Positions 53,870-62,910 of a stretch of DNA of 64,000 bases are shown one piece after another. How positions within the stretch are numbered: position 1 is the stretch's first letter; the number at the start of each line of letters is the position of its first letter. The position numbers were made by a program, and so were the translations under genes. The stretch is from the NCBI RefSeq assembly GCF_024707525.1, contig NZ_CP062231.1, positions 5,741,501 through 5,805,500 of the forward strand. The letters are read 5' to 3'. Origin of the DNA: Rhizobium sp. TH2 (GTDB lineage Bacteria; Pseudomonadota; Alphaproteobacteria; Rhizobiales; Rhizobiaceae). Under the pieces are notes generated by a model, which was not told the DNA's origin, searched no databases, and saw nothing but the letters and a program-made list of their open reading frames with translations.

Positions 53870-54166
53870 ATGCGTATGGATGAAGCTCTCGACGTTTCTG
53901 CGCGTGCCGCGAACGAACTCAGACTTCAGTTTCATGCAATGCTGAAGGATGGCACAATACACGACATCATATCTGGGTCGCTCGGCGAGAACGGCAATCA
54001 CGTGCCAGATGTCACCATCCACTTAGCTCAAGAACAGGAAGATGAGCGATTGGCGAAGGCGCTATGGGCGGATACAGGCGAGCAGCGAGAGCGGGGAAAC
54101 GACGTCGGCATCTTTTTCAAGCGCGTGGGGCGCGACGCAGTCGAAGTCTACCGTGGACGCGAATAG
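53870..54166 (+). CDS. Hypothetical protein, 98 residues
   Basis: Soluble, acidic, mixed helix-strand (ARAANELRLQFHAMLKDGTI; DVGIFFKRVGRDAVEVYRGRE). GGCAGGAG precedes the ATG. No family recognised. It converges on the next gene, with 30 bases between the stops. Confidence 0.5.
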   Translation: MRMDEALDVSARAANELRLQFHAMLKDGTIHDIISGSLGENGNHVPDVTIHLAQEQEDERLAKALWADTGEQRERGNDVGIFFKRVGRDAVEVYRGRE

Positions 54167-54196
54167 CCGCCACGACAATTGTTAGTAAGGAGGCAA

Positions 54197-54574
54197 CTAC
54201 GTCCATTCGCCCCAACCCATAGCCTTTTTGACATCGAGGCGAATCCCAAAAAGACCTGGTTTGATTTCAAGCGCATTCCAAAACCGCTTTAACCAGGCCG
54301 GTGCGTTTGGGCCCGACCTTTCTGCTCTCTCCAGCTCGAATTGCTTCACTATCTCGGTGGTTACCGGCGTCGCTCTCTGAGCGGATTCGTTTCTTATCTC
54401 GACAGTGTCGTCGGTCAGAATTATCGGAAGCGTGCTTGACCGAGCTTCATTGACCAAGATCTCACGCTTTATCGCATTGGCCACTCGCGGATCTCGTTCC
54501 TTTCGGATGCGCTCTAGCATCGAGATACGGATCAGCATATCCGTTTCAGGATCGAGGCCAACCGAGCTGCGCAT
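54197..54574 (-). CDS. Hypothetical protein, 125 residues
   Basis: From the ATG at 54574. N-terminal helices (ETDMLIRISMLERIRKERD, VANAIKREILVNEA) and a C-terminal part with PAWLKRFWNALEIKPGLFG. Charged, soluble; possibly a regulator or antitoxin-like protein, but no fold is recognised. Confidence 0.5.
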   Translation of the reverse strand: MRSSVGLDPETDMLIRISMLERIRKERDPRVANAIKREILVNEARSSTLPIILTDDTVEIRNESAQRATPVTTEIVKQFELERAERSGPNAPAWLKRFWNALEIKPGLFGIRLDVKKAMGWGEWT

Positions 54575-54769
54575 GTTCCTGCCTCCCAACCGTGACGACG
54601 CGTACTATTACAGAAATCTGAGTAGTATGACATCTTTTCGGGTAAATAGTCCGTGGACAAGCCGGAACTGCGTACTCTGGAGCATCGGTGGTAGCGAATC
54701 ATGACTGGTGTCGCCGTTCTTGACGCCCATCGCTCGCATCAATAGCTTCCTGTCTTGAAGGAGGCGCCA

Positions 54770-55140
54770 ATGTGTGGTCGCTTTGTTCTAAGAGTTCCAT
54801 GGTCGGAGGTTCACCGGCTCTACAGCCTCACGCTTGATCCGTTCATCGGCCGCAACGACATGCCGCCGCGCTTCAACATCGCCCCTACCCAGACCGTGCC
54901 GATCATCCACAACGACAAAAGCGGCAACGAGATTGCGGAAGAGGCGCGCTGGTGGCTGGTCCCATGGTGGGCGACGGAAATGCCTAAGCACTATGTTCAA
55001 TGCCAGGATCGAGACTATCGCCACGTCGCGGTCTTTCAAGGATAGCTTCGAAGCCAGGCGCTGCTTGATCCCCGCCGATGGCTTTTATGAATGGACGCTC
55101 GCCCCCGAAGTCGCCGCGGTCGAAGTATGCCGATGTAAGA
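54770..55140 (+). pseudogene. SRAP (YedK/HMCES-like) peptidase gene, frameshifted and truncated
   Basis: The frame begins MCGRFVL, with the catalytic Cys2, and continues through RFNIAPTQTVPIIH and WWLVPWWATEMPK. Near 54985-54995 the frame shifts: STMFNARIET and RRCLIPADGFYEWT follow in another frame, then the homology ends. The last third of the family (the His-containing end) is missing. SRAP proteins shield abasic sites in single-stranded DNA; this copy cannot be intact. Confidence 0.8.
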
Positions 55141-55259
55141 GGTTGCTTAGGCTAGCGTGTATAAGGCCTTCGATTGATATATTCTTTACTTCGCCCAATT
55201 GACATTGGTTGAATTAACTCGATTACTCGCCCTTAGTGTGTAGTCTAGCGGCGGACGAT

Positions 55260-57299
55260 ATGGGCAAGAGGCAAAAGCAACTAACACCAGCTCAACTTAC
55301 GAGACTGGAAACCTATCTCAACCTGGACGACATTGATATGGCCTACGACTATCTCGCGAATCTCGGCGAGAAAGTCCTGCGTAACGTCGATGATCGGGCG
55401 ATCGTCTGGTTGAGAGGAGCCGCCGACGTGAATCGCGGCATCGGAGGCTCATCTGATTTCATTAGAAATTATACTTCCTACCAGCATGAAGTCCGGGAGC
55501 TGTCGCCGCTTTCCAGCGATCAGTTGACCGAGATTTCAAATGAAATTGGAAGGAGCGTTATCAACGGTGTGCTCGAAACCAAGGGTATGCCGACCTTGAA
55601 GCGAATTGCCGAGCTTGATGCCTTTCACGCGGTCGAGAACCATTTTAACGGTGATGTAAGCGCGTGGTCTGGAAACATCTTGTTCCTTATGTTTGGAGAA
55701 AACGCCTCCTATCGATCGAACATACTTGAATCAGATAACGGCACGTATGACCTTCTGCTCTGCATCGACGCGTTTTACAACGCTAGCGGCGCAAGCACGT
55801 TCATGGGCGGCATCAAAGATTCGATGCGAGCGCTACTGAGCAACAAGTCAAATTTTGTTGTGACCGCGCTGTCCGTCGCGACTGAGCTCAAGAAGGGCAG
55901 CACCTATCTGAACTCATACTACGAAACGGATGACTTATCCGTCATCGATGTGTTTGCCCAGGCGGTCACCGGTCAGTTGCGCATTGGGAGCAACTACAAC
56001 GATAACATCCTCATGGGAGCCACTGATAACTTCGGTCACGGCGGAAGAGGGGACGATGTGATCAGGGGATTAGGAGGTGCGGATCTGATCGACGGGGGTG
56101 CCGATAACGATACAATCTATGGAGGGGTTGGCGCTGATCGGCTCTATGGGAACAGCGGAGATGATACCTTCGTCTTTGCTACTAACGATGCGGTCGCAGG
56201 TGAAAAGATATACGGCGGCTCATTGGAGGCCAGCGAAATCAATACCTTGTTGGTCCAAGGGCAGAATGACTTTCGAGGCATCGAAATTCATGATGTCAAT
56301 CGAGTCGTAATAAACTTCAGTCTTGCAACTGCCAGGTTTTCCCAGCAGCAGTTGCTCGCCCTGGAGGCGGATGGCGTCAAGATTTCAGGCATGGGTAATC
56401 TTCTGATTGATGCCAGTGGCACCATTAACCTCGCACATATTGAAGCATACTTGCATGATTGGACAGGAAAAATCCTACCTATCGGGTCTGACGTCGCGGA
56501 TAGCATTACCGGCACCTCCGGAACTGATCACATATATGGACACGGGGGAAATGACACCCTGCACGGTGCGGCCGGCGACGACGTACTCTACGGGGGTGCT
56601 GGAATAGACTTCCTGTATGGAGGCGCTGGCCGGGACGTCCTTGACGGCAACGATGCAGGAGATGTGCTTGACGGAGGAACAGGCGGGGATACCTACCGTC
56701 TTTACAGTTCCGGCGTGATAATGAGTATGTCGATCAATTTGGCCGAGGATTGGCCGAGAATTGAGTATTATTACAATGGAAATTTTGCCGAAGCCATGCA
56801 GAAGGCGGTCGGCATTACCTTCACCTATCTGATGTCCACGGCACAGAGCCTGGTCATCGACATGATGGAAGTTGGAGCATATTTCGGCGATACGACCTAC
56901 TTCACGTTCAAGGCGGAGGGGCAAAGCATGTATCTAACGCACAACCCCAACAATAGAACTTATTTCGATTTCGGTGGCTCGTCGGTTACTGCAGCCACGA
57001 CCCTCCATATTGACAACGTCGTTACGATCAACGGCTCTGCAGAAGGTATCCAGATAGAGGGTTTTCAAACTGGCATTGACAAGATCTCGATAGAGGGACT
57101 TCGGGGGATCTTGCTGCAGCCGGACCTGGACGGGAAGATCGCGGCGGGATGGTATCTCGTTGAAGATGATTACGATCGCCACTGGTGGAACATTGGCTTT
57201 ACGGGCGGTCACTCTTCCTCAGACGAGGATCCGGCAGTCTTTGCCAACAGCACGACGATTTACGCTCGAAATTCGGAGTGGACGGATTTCGTCATATGA
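55260..57299 (+). CDS. RTX-type calcium-binding repeat protein
   Basis: 679 residues from ATG 55260; GTG 55236 is an alternative. A non-repetitive N-terminal domain of about 245 residues is followed by two blocks of GGxGxDxxxG nonapeptides (about 257-305 and 415-480) separated by a beta-rich spacer. The end lacks Cys and is aromatic and acidic, as in type I secretion signals. It is probably exported by a T1SS, none of which is nearby. Its stop overlaps the next gene's start (ATGA). Confidence 0.75.
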   Translation: MGKRQKQLTPAQLTRLETYLNLDDIDMAYDYLANLGEKVLRNVDDRAIVWLRGAADVNRGIGGSSDFIRNYTSYQHEVRELSPLSSDQLTEISNEIGRSVINGVLETKGMPTLKRIAELDAFHAVENHFNGDVSAWSGNILFLMFGENASYRSNILESDNGTYDLLLCIDAFYNASGASTFMGGIKDSMRALLSNKSNFVVTALSVATELKKGSTYLNSYYETDDLSVIDVFAQAVTGQLRIGSNYNDNILMGATDNFGHGGRGDDVIRGLGGADLIDGGADNDTIYGGVGADRLYGNSGDDTFVFATNDAVAGEKIYGGSLEASEINTLLVQGQNDFRGIEIHDVNRVVINFSLATARFSQQQLLALEADGVKISGMGNLLIDASGTINLAHIEAYLHDWTGKILPIGSDVADSITGTSGTDHIYGHGGNDTLHGAAGDDVLYGGAGIDFLYGGAGRDVLDGNDAGDVLDGGTGGDTYRLYSSGVIMSMSINLAEDWPRIEYYYNGNFAEAMQKAVGITFTYLMSTAQSLVIDMMEVGAYFGDTTYFTFKAEGQSMYLTHNPNNRTYFDFGGSSVTAATTLHIDNVVTINGSAEGIQIEGFQTGIDKISIEGLRGILLQPDLDGKIAAGWYLVEDDYDRHWWNIGFTGGHSSSDEDPAVFANSTTIYARNSEWTDFVI

Positions 57300-58084
57300 T
57301 GAAGCCAGACGTCGTTCTGCCTCCGATGGTGTCTTATCGTTATCCTGCAGTCGGTAGGTGCATCTATTGTGGCGCCACGGAGTACTCTTCTGACACAGAC
57401 AGACAGCTTGCCGAAGAGCATATTATTCCATTCGGTTTGAACGGCGATCTCGTTATCCCCCAAGCAAGCTGCAGGGCATGCGAGCGAATTACCGGCAGAG
57501 ACGATGCATTGCTCTTGCGGGGAATGTTGCTCGCCCCTCGAATTCAAATGGCGTTCAGGTCTCGGGAGCCAAGGAAGTTACCCAAGGCGCTCCCGGTATT
57601 CTCGCAATCGAACCGCAAGACGATGATCGACGTGGAGGATTATCCTTCGACAATATTGATGCTGAGATATCCGGCACCACCGATACTCTCGGCCCAAAAA
57701 GAACCGCTCTTCACCGACTTGTGGGTGAAACGGTTTCCATTTGACGTGGGAAAACTAAGACGAAAATACGGGATCGATGATTTCGCACCAGGTTCGCATG
57801 ACTCTTACTCGTTCAAGCGCGTGTTGGCCAAGATCGCCCATGGGTACGCAGTTGCCGAATTGGGGTTGGATGGATTTGAGGCGATCCTAAGCGAGCGCAT
57901 CAGAGACCGAAACGATTTTTTTCATGACTGTGTGGGGGGCGCGGGAATTGAAGAAATTCCAGATCGACTGCATTCGCTTTCTATCGAACCGCGTGGGGAG
58001 TCGGATTTCGTGGTCGTTAGGATTCACTTACTCTGCTTTCTCGGCACGCCGGTCTATCGTGTCGTTGTGGGCAGATGGCTGTGA
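57296..58084 (+). CDS. HNH-like zinc-knuckle protein
   Basis: 262 residues from ATG 57296, overlapping the RTX stop by four bases. Cys22-x2-Cys25, Glu41-His42 (LAEEHIIPFGLNG) and Cys59-x2-Cys62 match the HNH_5-type arrangement of a zinc site flanking a catalytic His. The remaining 200 residues are not recognised. The gene reads as a partner of the RTX gene by overlap, but a role in secretion or as a toxin is speculative. A shorter homologue follows. Confidence 0.65.
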   Translation: MMKPDVVLPPMVSYRYPAVGRCIYCGATEYSSDTDRQLAEEHIIPFGLNGDLVIPQASCRACERITGRDDALLLRGMLLAPRIQMAFRSREPRKLPKALPVFSQSNRKTMIDVEDYPSTILMLRYPAPPILSAQKEPLFTDLWVKRFPFDVGKLRRKYGIDDFAPGSHDSYSFKRVLAKIAHGYAVAELGLDGFEAILSERIRDRNDFFHDCVGGAGIEEIPDRLHSLSIEPRGESDFVVVRIHLLCFLGTPVYRVVVGRWL

Positions 58085-58145
58085 TTTTCGAGCATGATCG
58101 CTATTTGCTGTGACACCTTGATAATGTCTCGGCTCCTCAAGTTGA

Positions 58146-58269
58146 ATGATTAAAATCTTGCCAGCCCTCCGCCAGCCGCCCCATTGTCTGTATTGCCAGG
58201 AAATCGGAACCACAGATGAGCACGTGATTCCGCAGGCGTTCGGCGGCAAGATTTACGTGCCGAGCCTAG
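58146..58269 (+). pseudogene. HNH-like gene truncated by IS insertion
   Basis: From the ATG at 58146: CLYCQEIGTTDEHVIPQAFG, the same CxxC…EHxIP pattern as the gene before it, then it runs into the IS at 58270 after about 41 codons. No continuation is recognised after the IS, so the distal part seems lost. Confidence 0.65.
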
Positions 58270-59774
58270 CAGGCTGTTGAAAAAGGCTCTGGTCTGGCGT
58301 GATTGTCCATGATTCACTGGTTCCGACAAGATTCGGAGTTGATGGATGCGCGGTGGCGATATCAGGACGGGTGCACTTTTCAGCTATGTCGATCTCGAAG
58401 CACGGGTTCGGCGCGATCATCCGCTGCGGGCGATCCGGTTGATTGTGAACGAGGCGCTTGGTCCACTTGGCTGAGAGTTTTCGGCGCTTTATTCGCCGAT
58501 CGGACGGCCATCGATCCCACCTGAGAAGCTTCTGCGGGCGATGCTGCTGCAGGCTTTCTATTCGATCCGTTCAGAGCGGCTCTTGATGGAGCGGCTGGAA
58601 TACGACCTTTTGTTCCGCTGGTTTGTCGGTATCGGCGTTGACGATGCGGCCTGGGACCATTCGGTGTTTTCGAAGAACCGCGACCGGCTGCTTGAGGGCG
58701 ACATCGCGGCGAAGTTCCTGAGCGCGATCCTGGTGCAGCCCAAGGTGAAGACGCTGCTTTCCACGGACCATTTCTCTGTCGATGGCACGCTGATCGAGGC
58801 CTGGGCCTCGATGAAGAGCGTCAAGCCGAAGGACCGCTCGGGCGAACCGCCGGCAGAGGGCGGCGGACGCAACGCGGAAGCAGACTTCCATGGTGAGCGG
58901 CGTTCGAATGAGACGCATGCTTCGATGACCGATCCCGAGGCCAGGCTCTATAAGAAAGGCAAGGGCAAGGAGGCGAAGCTGTGCTTCATGGGGCATGGAC
59001 TGATGGAGAACCGCCATGGCCTGCTGGTCGATGCCTGCCTGACCGAGGCCAACGGCCATGCCGAACGGGTGGCGGCGTTGCATATGATCGAGCCTCGCGC
59101 CGACCGGCCGCGAGCGATTACGCTGGGGGCCGACAAGGCCTATGATAGCCAGGACTTCGTCAACGAGTTGCGGTCCATGAAGGTGACGCCGCATGTGACG
59201 CAGAACACCAATGGTCGTCGCTCGGCGATCGACGGACGCACGACGCGACATGACGGCTATGCCGTCAGCCTGCGCATCCGCAAGCGGATCGAGGAAGCGT
59301 TCGGCTGGATCAAGACCATCGCCGGGCAGGACAAGACGAAGTTCCGGGGCCGCGATCGGGTCGGATGGGCCTTCACGCTCTCGGCCGCCGCCTACAATCT
59401 GGTGCGGTTGCCGAAGCTCTTGGCGGTGTCGTCATGACGGCATCCGAGCGCTGCCACTTGATCGGCCGCTGGCGGATCGTCGAGGCGGACCTTTGGGATC
59501 GGGACTATCTCGATCTGGTCGCGCCCGCCATGATCACCATCGGGGCCGGCAATCATGGCGAAATTGCCTTTGGCGTCGTGCAAGCCAGCCTCGATCTCGG
59601 CTACAGCCCGTCGATGGTATTCTTCACATGGGCCGGATTCGACGAAATGGATGAAGTCGCCGGCGACGGTCACGCCGAATTGCTCGACGACGGCTCTATC
59701 GAGATCACATTTGCCTTTCACAATGGCGATGAGGCCATCCTCAAGGCGAAACGAGAGACTTCTTCAACAGCCTG
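58270..59774. mobile_element. IS5-family insertion sequence, 1505 bp
   Basis: Terminal inverted repeats begin CAGGCTGTTGAA at both ends and match at about 20 of 23 bases. A 4-bp target duplication CTAG flanks it (58266-58269 and 59775-59778), fitting the CTAR target of IS5-type elements. It contains a transposase gene broken by TGA and a passenger gene. It is inserted in an HNH-like gene. Confidence 0.9.
58346..59437 (+). pseudogene. IS5-family transposase, nonsense mutation at codon 43
   Basis: From ATG 58346 the frame reads MRGGDIRTGALFSYVDLEAR… to GPLG, then TGA at 58472-58474, then continues EFSALYSPIGRPSIPPEKLL with full family similarity to the end. The Arg expected at codon 43 (CGA) has become TGA. 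The DDE core is intact downstream (DGTLIEAWAS, DKAYDS, RIEEAFGWIKT). Only internal re-initiation (for example ATG 58541) could give product, and that would lack the N-terminus. Confidence 0.85.
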
Positions 59775-59778
59775 CTAG
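59434..59778 (+). CDS. IS passenger protein, 114 residues
   Basis: ATG at 59434 overlaps the transposase stop (ATGA). The protein (MTASERCHLIGRWRIVEADL…) is an acidic beta-rich domain of unknown function; similar small genes ride in rhizobial IS5 elements. The reading frame passes through the right inverted repeat, and its stop TAG (59776-59778) lies in the target duplication. Confidence 0.7.
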   Translation: MTASERCHLIGRWRIVEADLWDRDYLDLVAPAMITIGAGNHGEIAFGVVQASLDLGYSPSMVFFTWAGFDEMDEVAGDGHAELLDDGSIEITFAFHNGDEAILKAKRETSSTAC

Positions 59779-59808
59779 GCGACACGGTCGTTGGTGCCAG
59801 GGCGAGTA

Positions 59809-59901
59809 CTAGTAGCCAAGCCAGGACGCGCCGAGATATGCACCGATGACGAAAACGGCGCCTGCTATCATCCCCAGACGGAAAGTGGACACGCGCTTCA
59901 T
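59809..59901 (-). CDS. 30-residue single-TM micropeptide
   Basis: MKRVSTFRLGMIAGAVFVIG then AYLGASWLGY, stop TAG at 59809-59811. A basic start and one hydrophobic helix fit a small inner-membrane peptide. CAGGATAG lies about eight bases before the ATG. No other support. Confidence 0.4.
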   Translation of the reverse strand: MKRVSTFRLGMIAGAVFVIGAYLGASWLGY

Positions 59902-60299
59902 CCCGCTATCCTGCCAGATCATATGTTCCGGTCAAGATGTCCAATCAGCACGTCATTCATGCGGCGTCACGTAATTTTTGCCCGTACACTGATCGTATGG
60001 AAGTGCCACCTGGTGCGGCCATCCATGATCGATCGCGGTTGCCGACGGTTGCCCTCTTGGCCGGCTCATGGCACGCGCTGGTATTCTGGTTTCCATCCAC
60101 GCCTTCGAAGACTGAACGAAAATCAATTGAGATGAATCATGACTTCTACAGACCGCGCCCCAACTTCCTATTGACATCTATAATGCTGGTGGCACGTTAT
60201 AGCTGTAGGGGGCGACCATGTACTTGCAGTTAGGAGATACCTTCAGGTGCAACGCAGGTTGGCGCAATATGCGTTCGCGCCTAGTGAGGGGTTGAGATA
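59902..60299. other. Spacer with no recognised gene
   Basis: 398 bases. Plus- and minus-strand frames of up to 98 codons exist but have no ribosome site or protein-like composition. The hydrolase promoter should lie in its right half. Confidence 0.4.
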
Positions 60300-61418
60300 G
60301 TGGGATTGCTTTCGTCTCTCAACGCTCTGTTCAATCCTGTCAAAAAGAGCGAGCAGGCGCCGACCGAGTTATTTCTACTTGCCGACGCAGGTTCAACAAG
60401 TCGTCTAAATATCATTTTCATTCATGGTCTTTCCGGGCATTACGCTGACACCTGGCAACTGACAGGAAGCGAGACTCCGGGATGGCTCAAGTGGATAACT
60501 GCAGCGGTTCCCGAAACCCGCATATATTCACTCTCGTATCGCCTGGCGATGTCCAATCGTGCCGGCGGATCAATGCCGATAGGCGCTCGGTCCATTAATG
60601 TCCTTGCCACCATTGCTGCGGTGATGGACTCCAATCTTCCGACAATCCTGATCTGCCACAGCTATGGCGGGCTACTAGCTAAGCGGATGCTGCAGACGAG
60701 TCTCGATCTCGCTACTGAGTATGAACCAATTGCCAAATCCATTAAAGGAATTGTGTTTCTAGGCACTCCAAATTCCGGTTCTCCCCTAGCCGACTATCTG
60801 GCCGGATTCAGGTTGATCACGAACTCAAGCGTGGCTGTTGATGAATTGCGAGACAATCAGCCGGAGCTCGTTGAACTAAACAATTGGTTTAGAAATCGCT
60901 TATCAAAATTGGACATCAACATATTGGTCTTCTACGAAACGATGCAGACCCATGGGCTCTTGGTTGTCGATCAGACCTCCGCTAACCCGGGCATTCCGGG
61001 CGTGAACCCGATCGGAATCGATGCAGATCACCTTGATCTTCCTAAGCCGATTACTGAGGACGTGCGGGTTAAACGTGTCCAGGCTTTTATTAAACAGATC
61101 GCTGGTGTCGCTCCGCCAAAACAGCAATTTTCTCCGATCCAACGAATAATATCGTCGACAGATACGGATCTTCCGGCAACAGTGCGCCGCATCAGAAGAG
61201 AAGCTAGCAAGCGACCTCACGACGACGAATTGCAAGACGCATTGGATTATGCGGCGCGCCTTAGAATTCCTAGCGATGTAGACCGGCCCCGTCTTTCGTA
61301 TGATATGTCGCGTCCTTTGTCGGGTCGTATGCCTTGGTATCTTAGAGTCGTCATCAATCTCATCCTTTTCGGCGCCTTAGTATTGCTGGCCTCAAAGGCA
61401 ATCGAATTGTTTCGATGA
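60300..61418 (+). CDS. Alpha/beta hydrolase with C-terminal TM anchor (SERAC1/PGAP1-like)
   Basis: 372 residues, GTG start at 60300. Strand and oxyanion motif FIHGLSGHYADTW (40-52); nucleophile elbow HSYGG (Ser121); GTPNSG after it; a His near DADHLDLPKP completes a plausible triad. The C-terminal region is charged, then a TM helix (about 350-370, VVINLILFGALVLLAS) anchors it with the catalytic part in the cytosol. Lipase-like activity on membrane lipid or a protein is inferred. It precedes the PIN-domain gene by 62 bases. Confidence 0.75.
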   Translation: MGLLSSLNALFNPVKKSEQAPTELFLLADAGSTSRLNIIFIHGLSGHYADTWQLTGSETPGWLKWITAAVPETRIYSLSYRLAMSNRAGGSMPIGARSINVLATIAAVMDSNLPTILICHSYGGLLAKRMLQTSLDLATEYEPIAKSIKGIVFLGTPNSGSPLADYLAGFRLITNSSVAVDELRDNQPELVELNNWFRNRLSKLDINILVFYETMQTHGLLVVDQTSANPGIPGVNPIGIDADHLDLPKPITEDVRVKRVQAFIKQIAGVAPPKQQFSPIQRIISSTDTDLPATVRRIRREASKRPHDDELQDALDYAARLRIPSDVDRPRLSYDMSRPLSGRMPWYLRVVINLILFGALVLLASKAIELFR

Positions 61419-61480
61419 TCGACGAAAAGAGGTGTCACGGAGAGTCAAAATGTCGGACTGTTCTCACTTTCGATTAGCCT

Positions 61481-62653
61481 TTGGACGCTGATGTGGTGCG
61501 CTATTTCGGAGACATCACACCCGACTGCTTCACCTATCGCCCGTTACCACCTGAACAGCGGAACATCGTACTTGATGCGAATGTCATCTTGGATACTTGT
61601 CTGATCATTGAGGGCGCAGGCATGAACGCAATCACGCATCTGCGTCCACTAGGCTACCGTTTCCTGACCACCGAAACAGCGATTGACGAAGCAAGAGCGC
61701 GCTTAATCGATTTCCGCCAAAACCTCAGTAGTCTTGAGCCTCTAATAGACTGGTTCGCAGAGCAGGCAGTCGAAGTACATAGCACCACAGCCAAAGTTGC
61801 TGGGATTTCAACGCACGATAATCACCTGGCTGCCCTGGCAGCCAAAGAAGACGCGATCGTGCTCAGCGAAGATCTGCCGCTACAACATGATCTTGATGCT
61901 CAGCAGTTGCATGGCCGTACGCTTCGCGAAGTTCTATACGGGTGCGTCAAGCCGCACCCTGGCAATCTTACATTAGTCTTTGGAATCGGACTTGGTGCTG
62001 ATGGGCATATTTTCTTCAAAGCTGACGCTTCAGAAAAGATGCTCGCCGGTCGGCGCCGATCTTACATGTTCGAATGGCGATCGTTCGGCCTGCTTTGCTA
62101 CGATAGTGGAAAGAAGGCATTTGAGTTCGAGAACCCGGATGGGGTCAAGTTGCTCCATCTTCCATTCGACCTGCTTCCCGATAAGCCAATAGCCGTGGTC
62201 TTGGAGTATTCGACAGGTAAGACAACCCGATACAGCTTGAAAGTTGCCTACGAGGGGCAGGATGTCGTGGCTCAATGCGAAAAGCATCACACAGCCCTCG
62301 TTGAGTCGCCCCCTATAGGAGGTGGCACTTGGTTGAACAATTCTCGGAAATTGCAGGAGGGATGGATTGGGTTTCTGCAGGTCGCTACCTACGGCCCATA
62401 CACCTTGGGAAGAAAGCCATGGCGAGCTTGTCGGCGATTAGTCGGCGTCTCGCCTCCCACCCTCACCGCCGACTTAGCGTTTTCTGCTTCCATGCTTTGC
62501 GAAATCCAGGGGAAACTGGTGCGTCGACCCAAATGGGAGCACGTTATCAAGCTCGTCAATTTTGGGATCCGGGGATTTTATCCGGGTAAGAGGCATGATG
62601 AGCGCCCACCGGTATGGTTCGGCACTCCACCAGAGGAGAACAGCGACGACTGA
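61481..62653 (+). CDS. PIN-domain protein with C-terminal beta-sandwich
   Basis: 390 residues from TTG 61481 (GTG 61493 possible). The PIN ribonuclease acids are D32 (NIVLDANVILD), E66/E70 (TTETAIDEAR), D113 (THDNHLAALA) and D131 (LSEDLPL). The following 250 residues look like strands of a lectin- or concanavalin-like sandwich (HIFFKADASEK, FGLLCYDSGKKAFEFEN, RYSLKVAYEGQ). I know no PIN protein of this make-up, and no antitoxin gene is adjacent. Confidence 0.65.
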   Translation: MDADVVRYFGDITPDCFTYRPLPPEQRNIVLDANVILDTCLIIEGAGMNAITHLRPLGYRFLTTETAIDEARARLIDFRQNLSSLEPLIDWFAEQAVEVHSTTAKVAGISTHDNHLAALAAKEDAIVLSEDLPLQHDLDAQQLHGRTLREVLYGCVKPHPGNLTLVFGIGLGADGHIFFKADASEKMLAGRRRSYMFEWRSFGLLCYDSGKKAFEFENPDGVKLLHLPFDLLPDKPIAVVLEYSTGKTTRYSLKVAYEGQDVVAQCEKHHTALVESPPIGGGTWLNNSRKLQEGWIGFLQVATYGPYTLGRKPWRACRRLVGVSPPTLTADLAFSASMLCEIQGKLVRRPKWEHVIKLVNFGIRGFYPGKRHDERPPVWFGTPPEENSDD

Positions 62654-62662
62654 CCAACCTTT

Positions 62663-62869
62663 TCACGTCTTCCGCTTAAAGCCTGCATAAGCCAATGCCC
62701 GATCGGCACGTGTGAGCTTTTCCGGTTCACCGCCAAAGACACCAAGGTTGGGGTTGTCCGAGTTGTTCATGGCGGATTGGAAATCGATGACGTTGCCATT
62801 TGCCGGCTTGAAGCCTGCGGCACGCAGCGCAATCTCAGTACGCGACAGCGGCTTTTCCTCGGGATGCAA
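62663..62869 (-). CDS. Small protein with internal duplication
   Basis: 68 residues from a TTG at 62869, no clear ribosome site. Two similar segments, LSRTEIALRAAGFK and LTRADRALAYAGFK, lie near the two ends, suggesting a duplicated helix unit. No family recognised; it may also be the tail of a lost gene. It converges on the PIN gene. Confidence 0.4.
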   Translation of the reverse strand: MHPEEKPLSRTEIALRAAGFKPANGNVIDFQSAMNNSDNPNLGVFGGEPEKLTRADRALAYAGFKRKT

Positions 62870-62910
62870 CCCAACCGCCTGACTGGTCCTTGTTTCTCGC
62901 CTTTGCCACG

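Noticed and set aside
59937..60233. Plus-strand frame of 98 codons
   Set aside because: No ribosome site or domain, mixed composition, and stops in related frames; treated as spacer.
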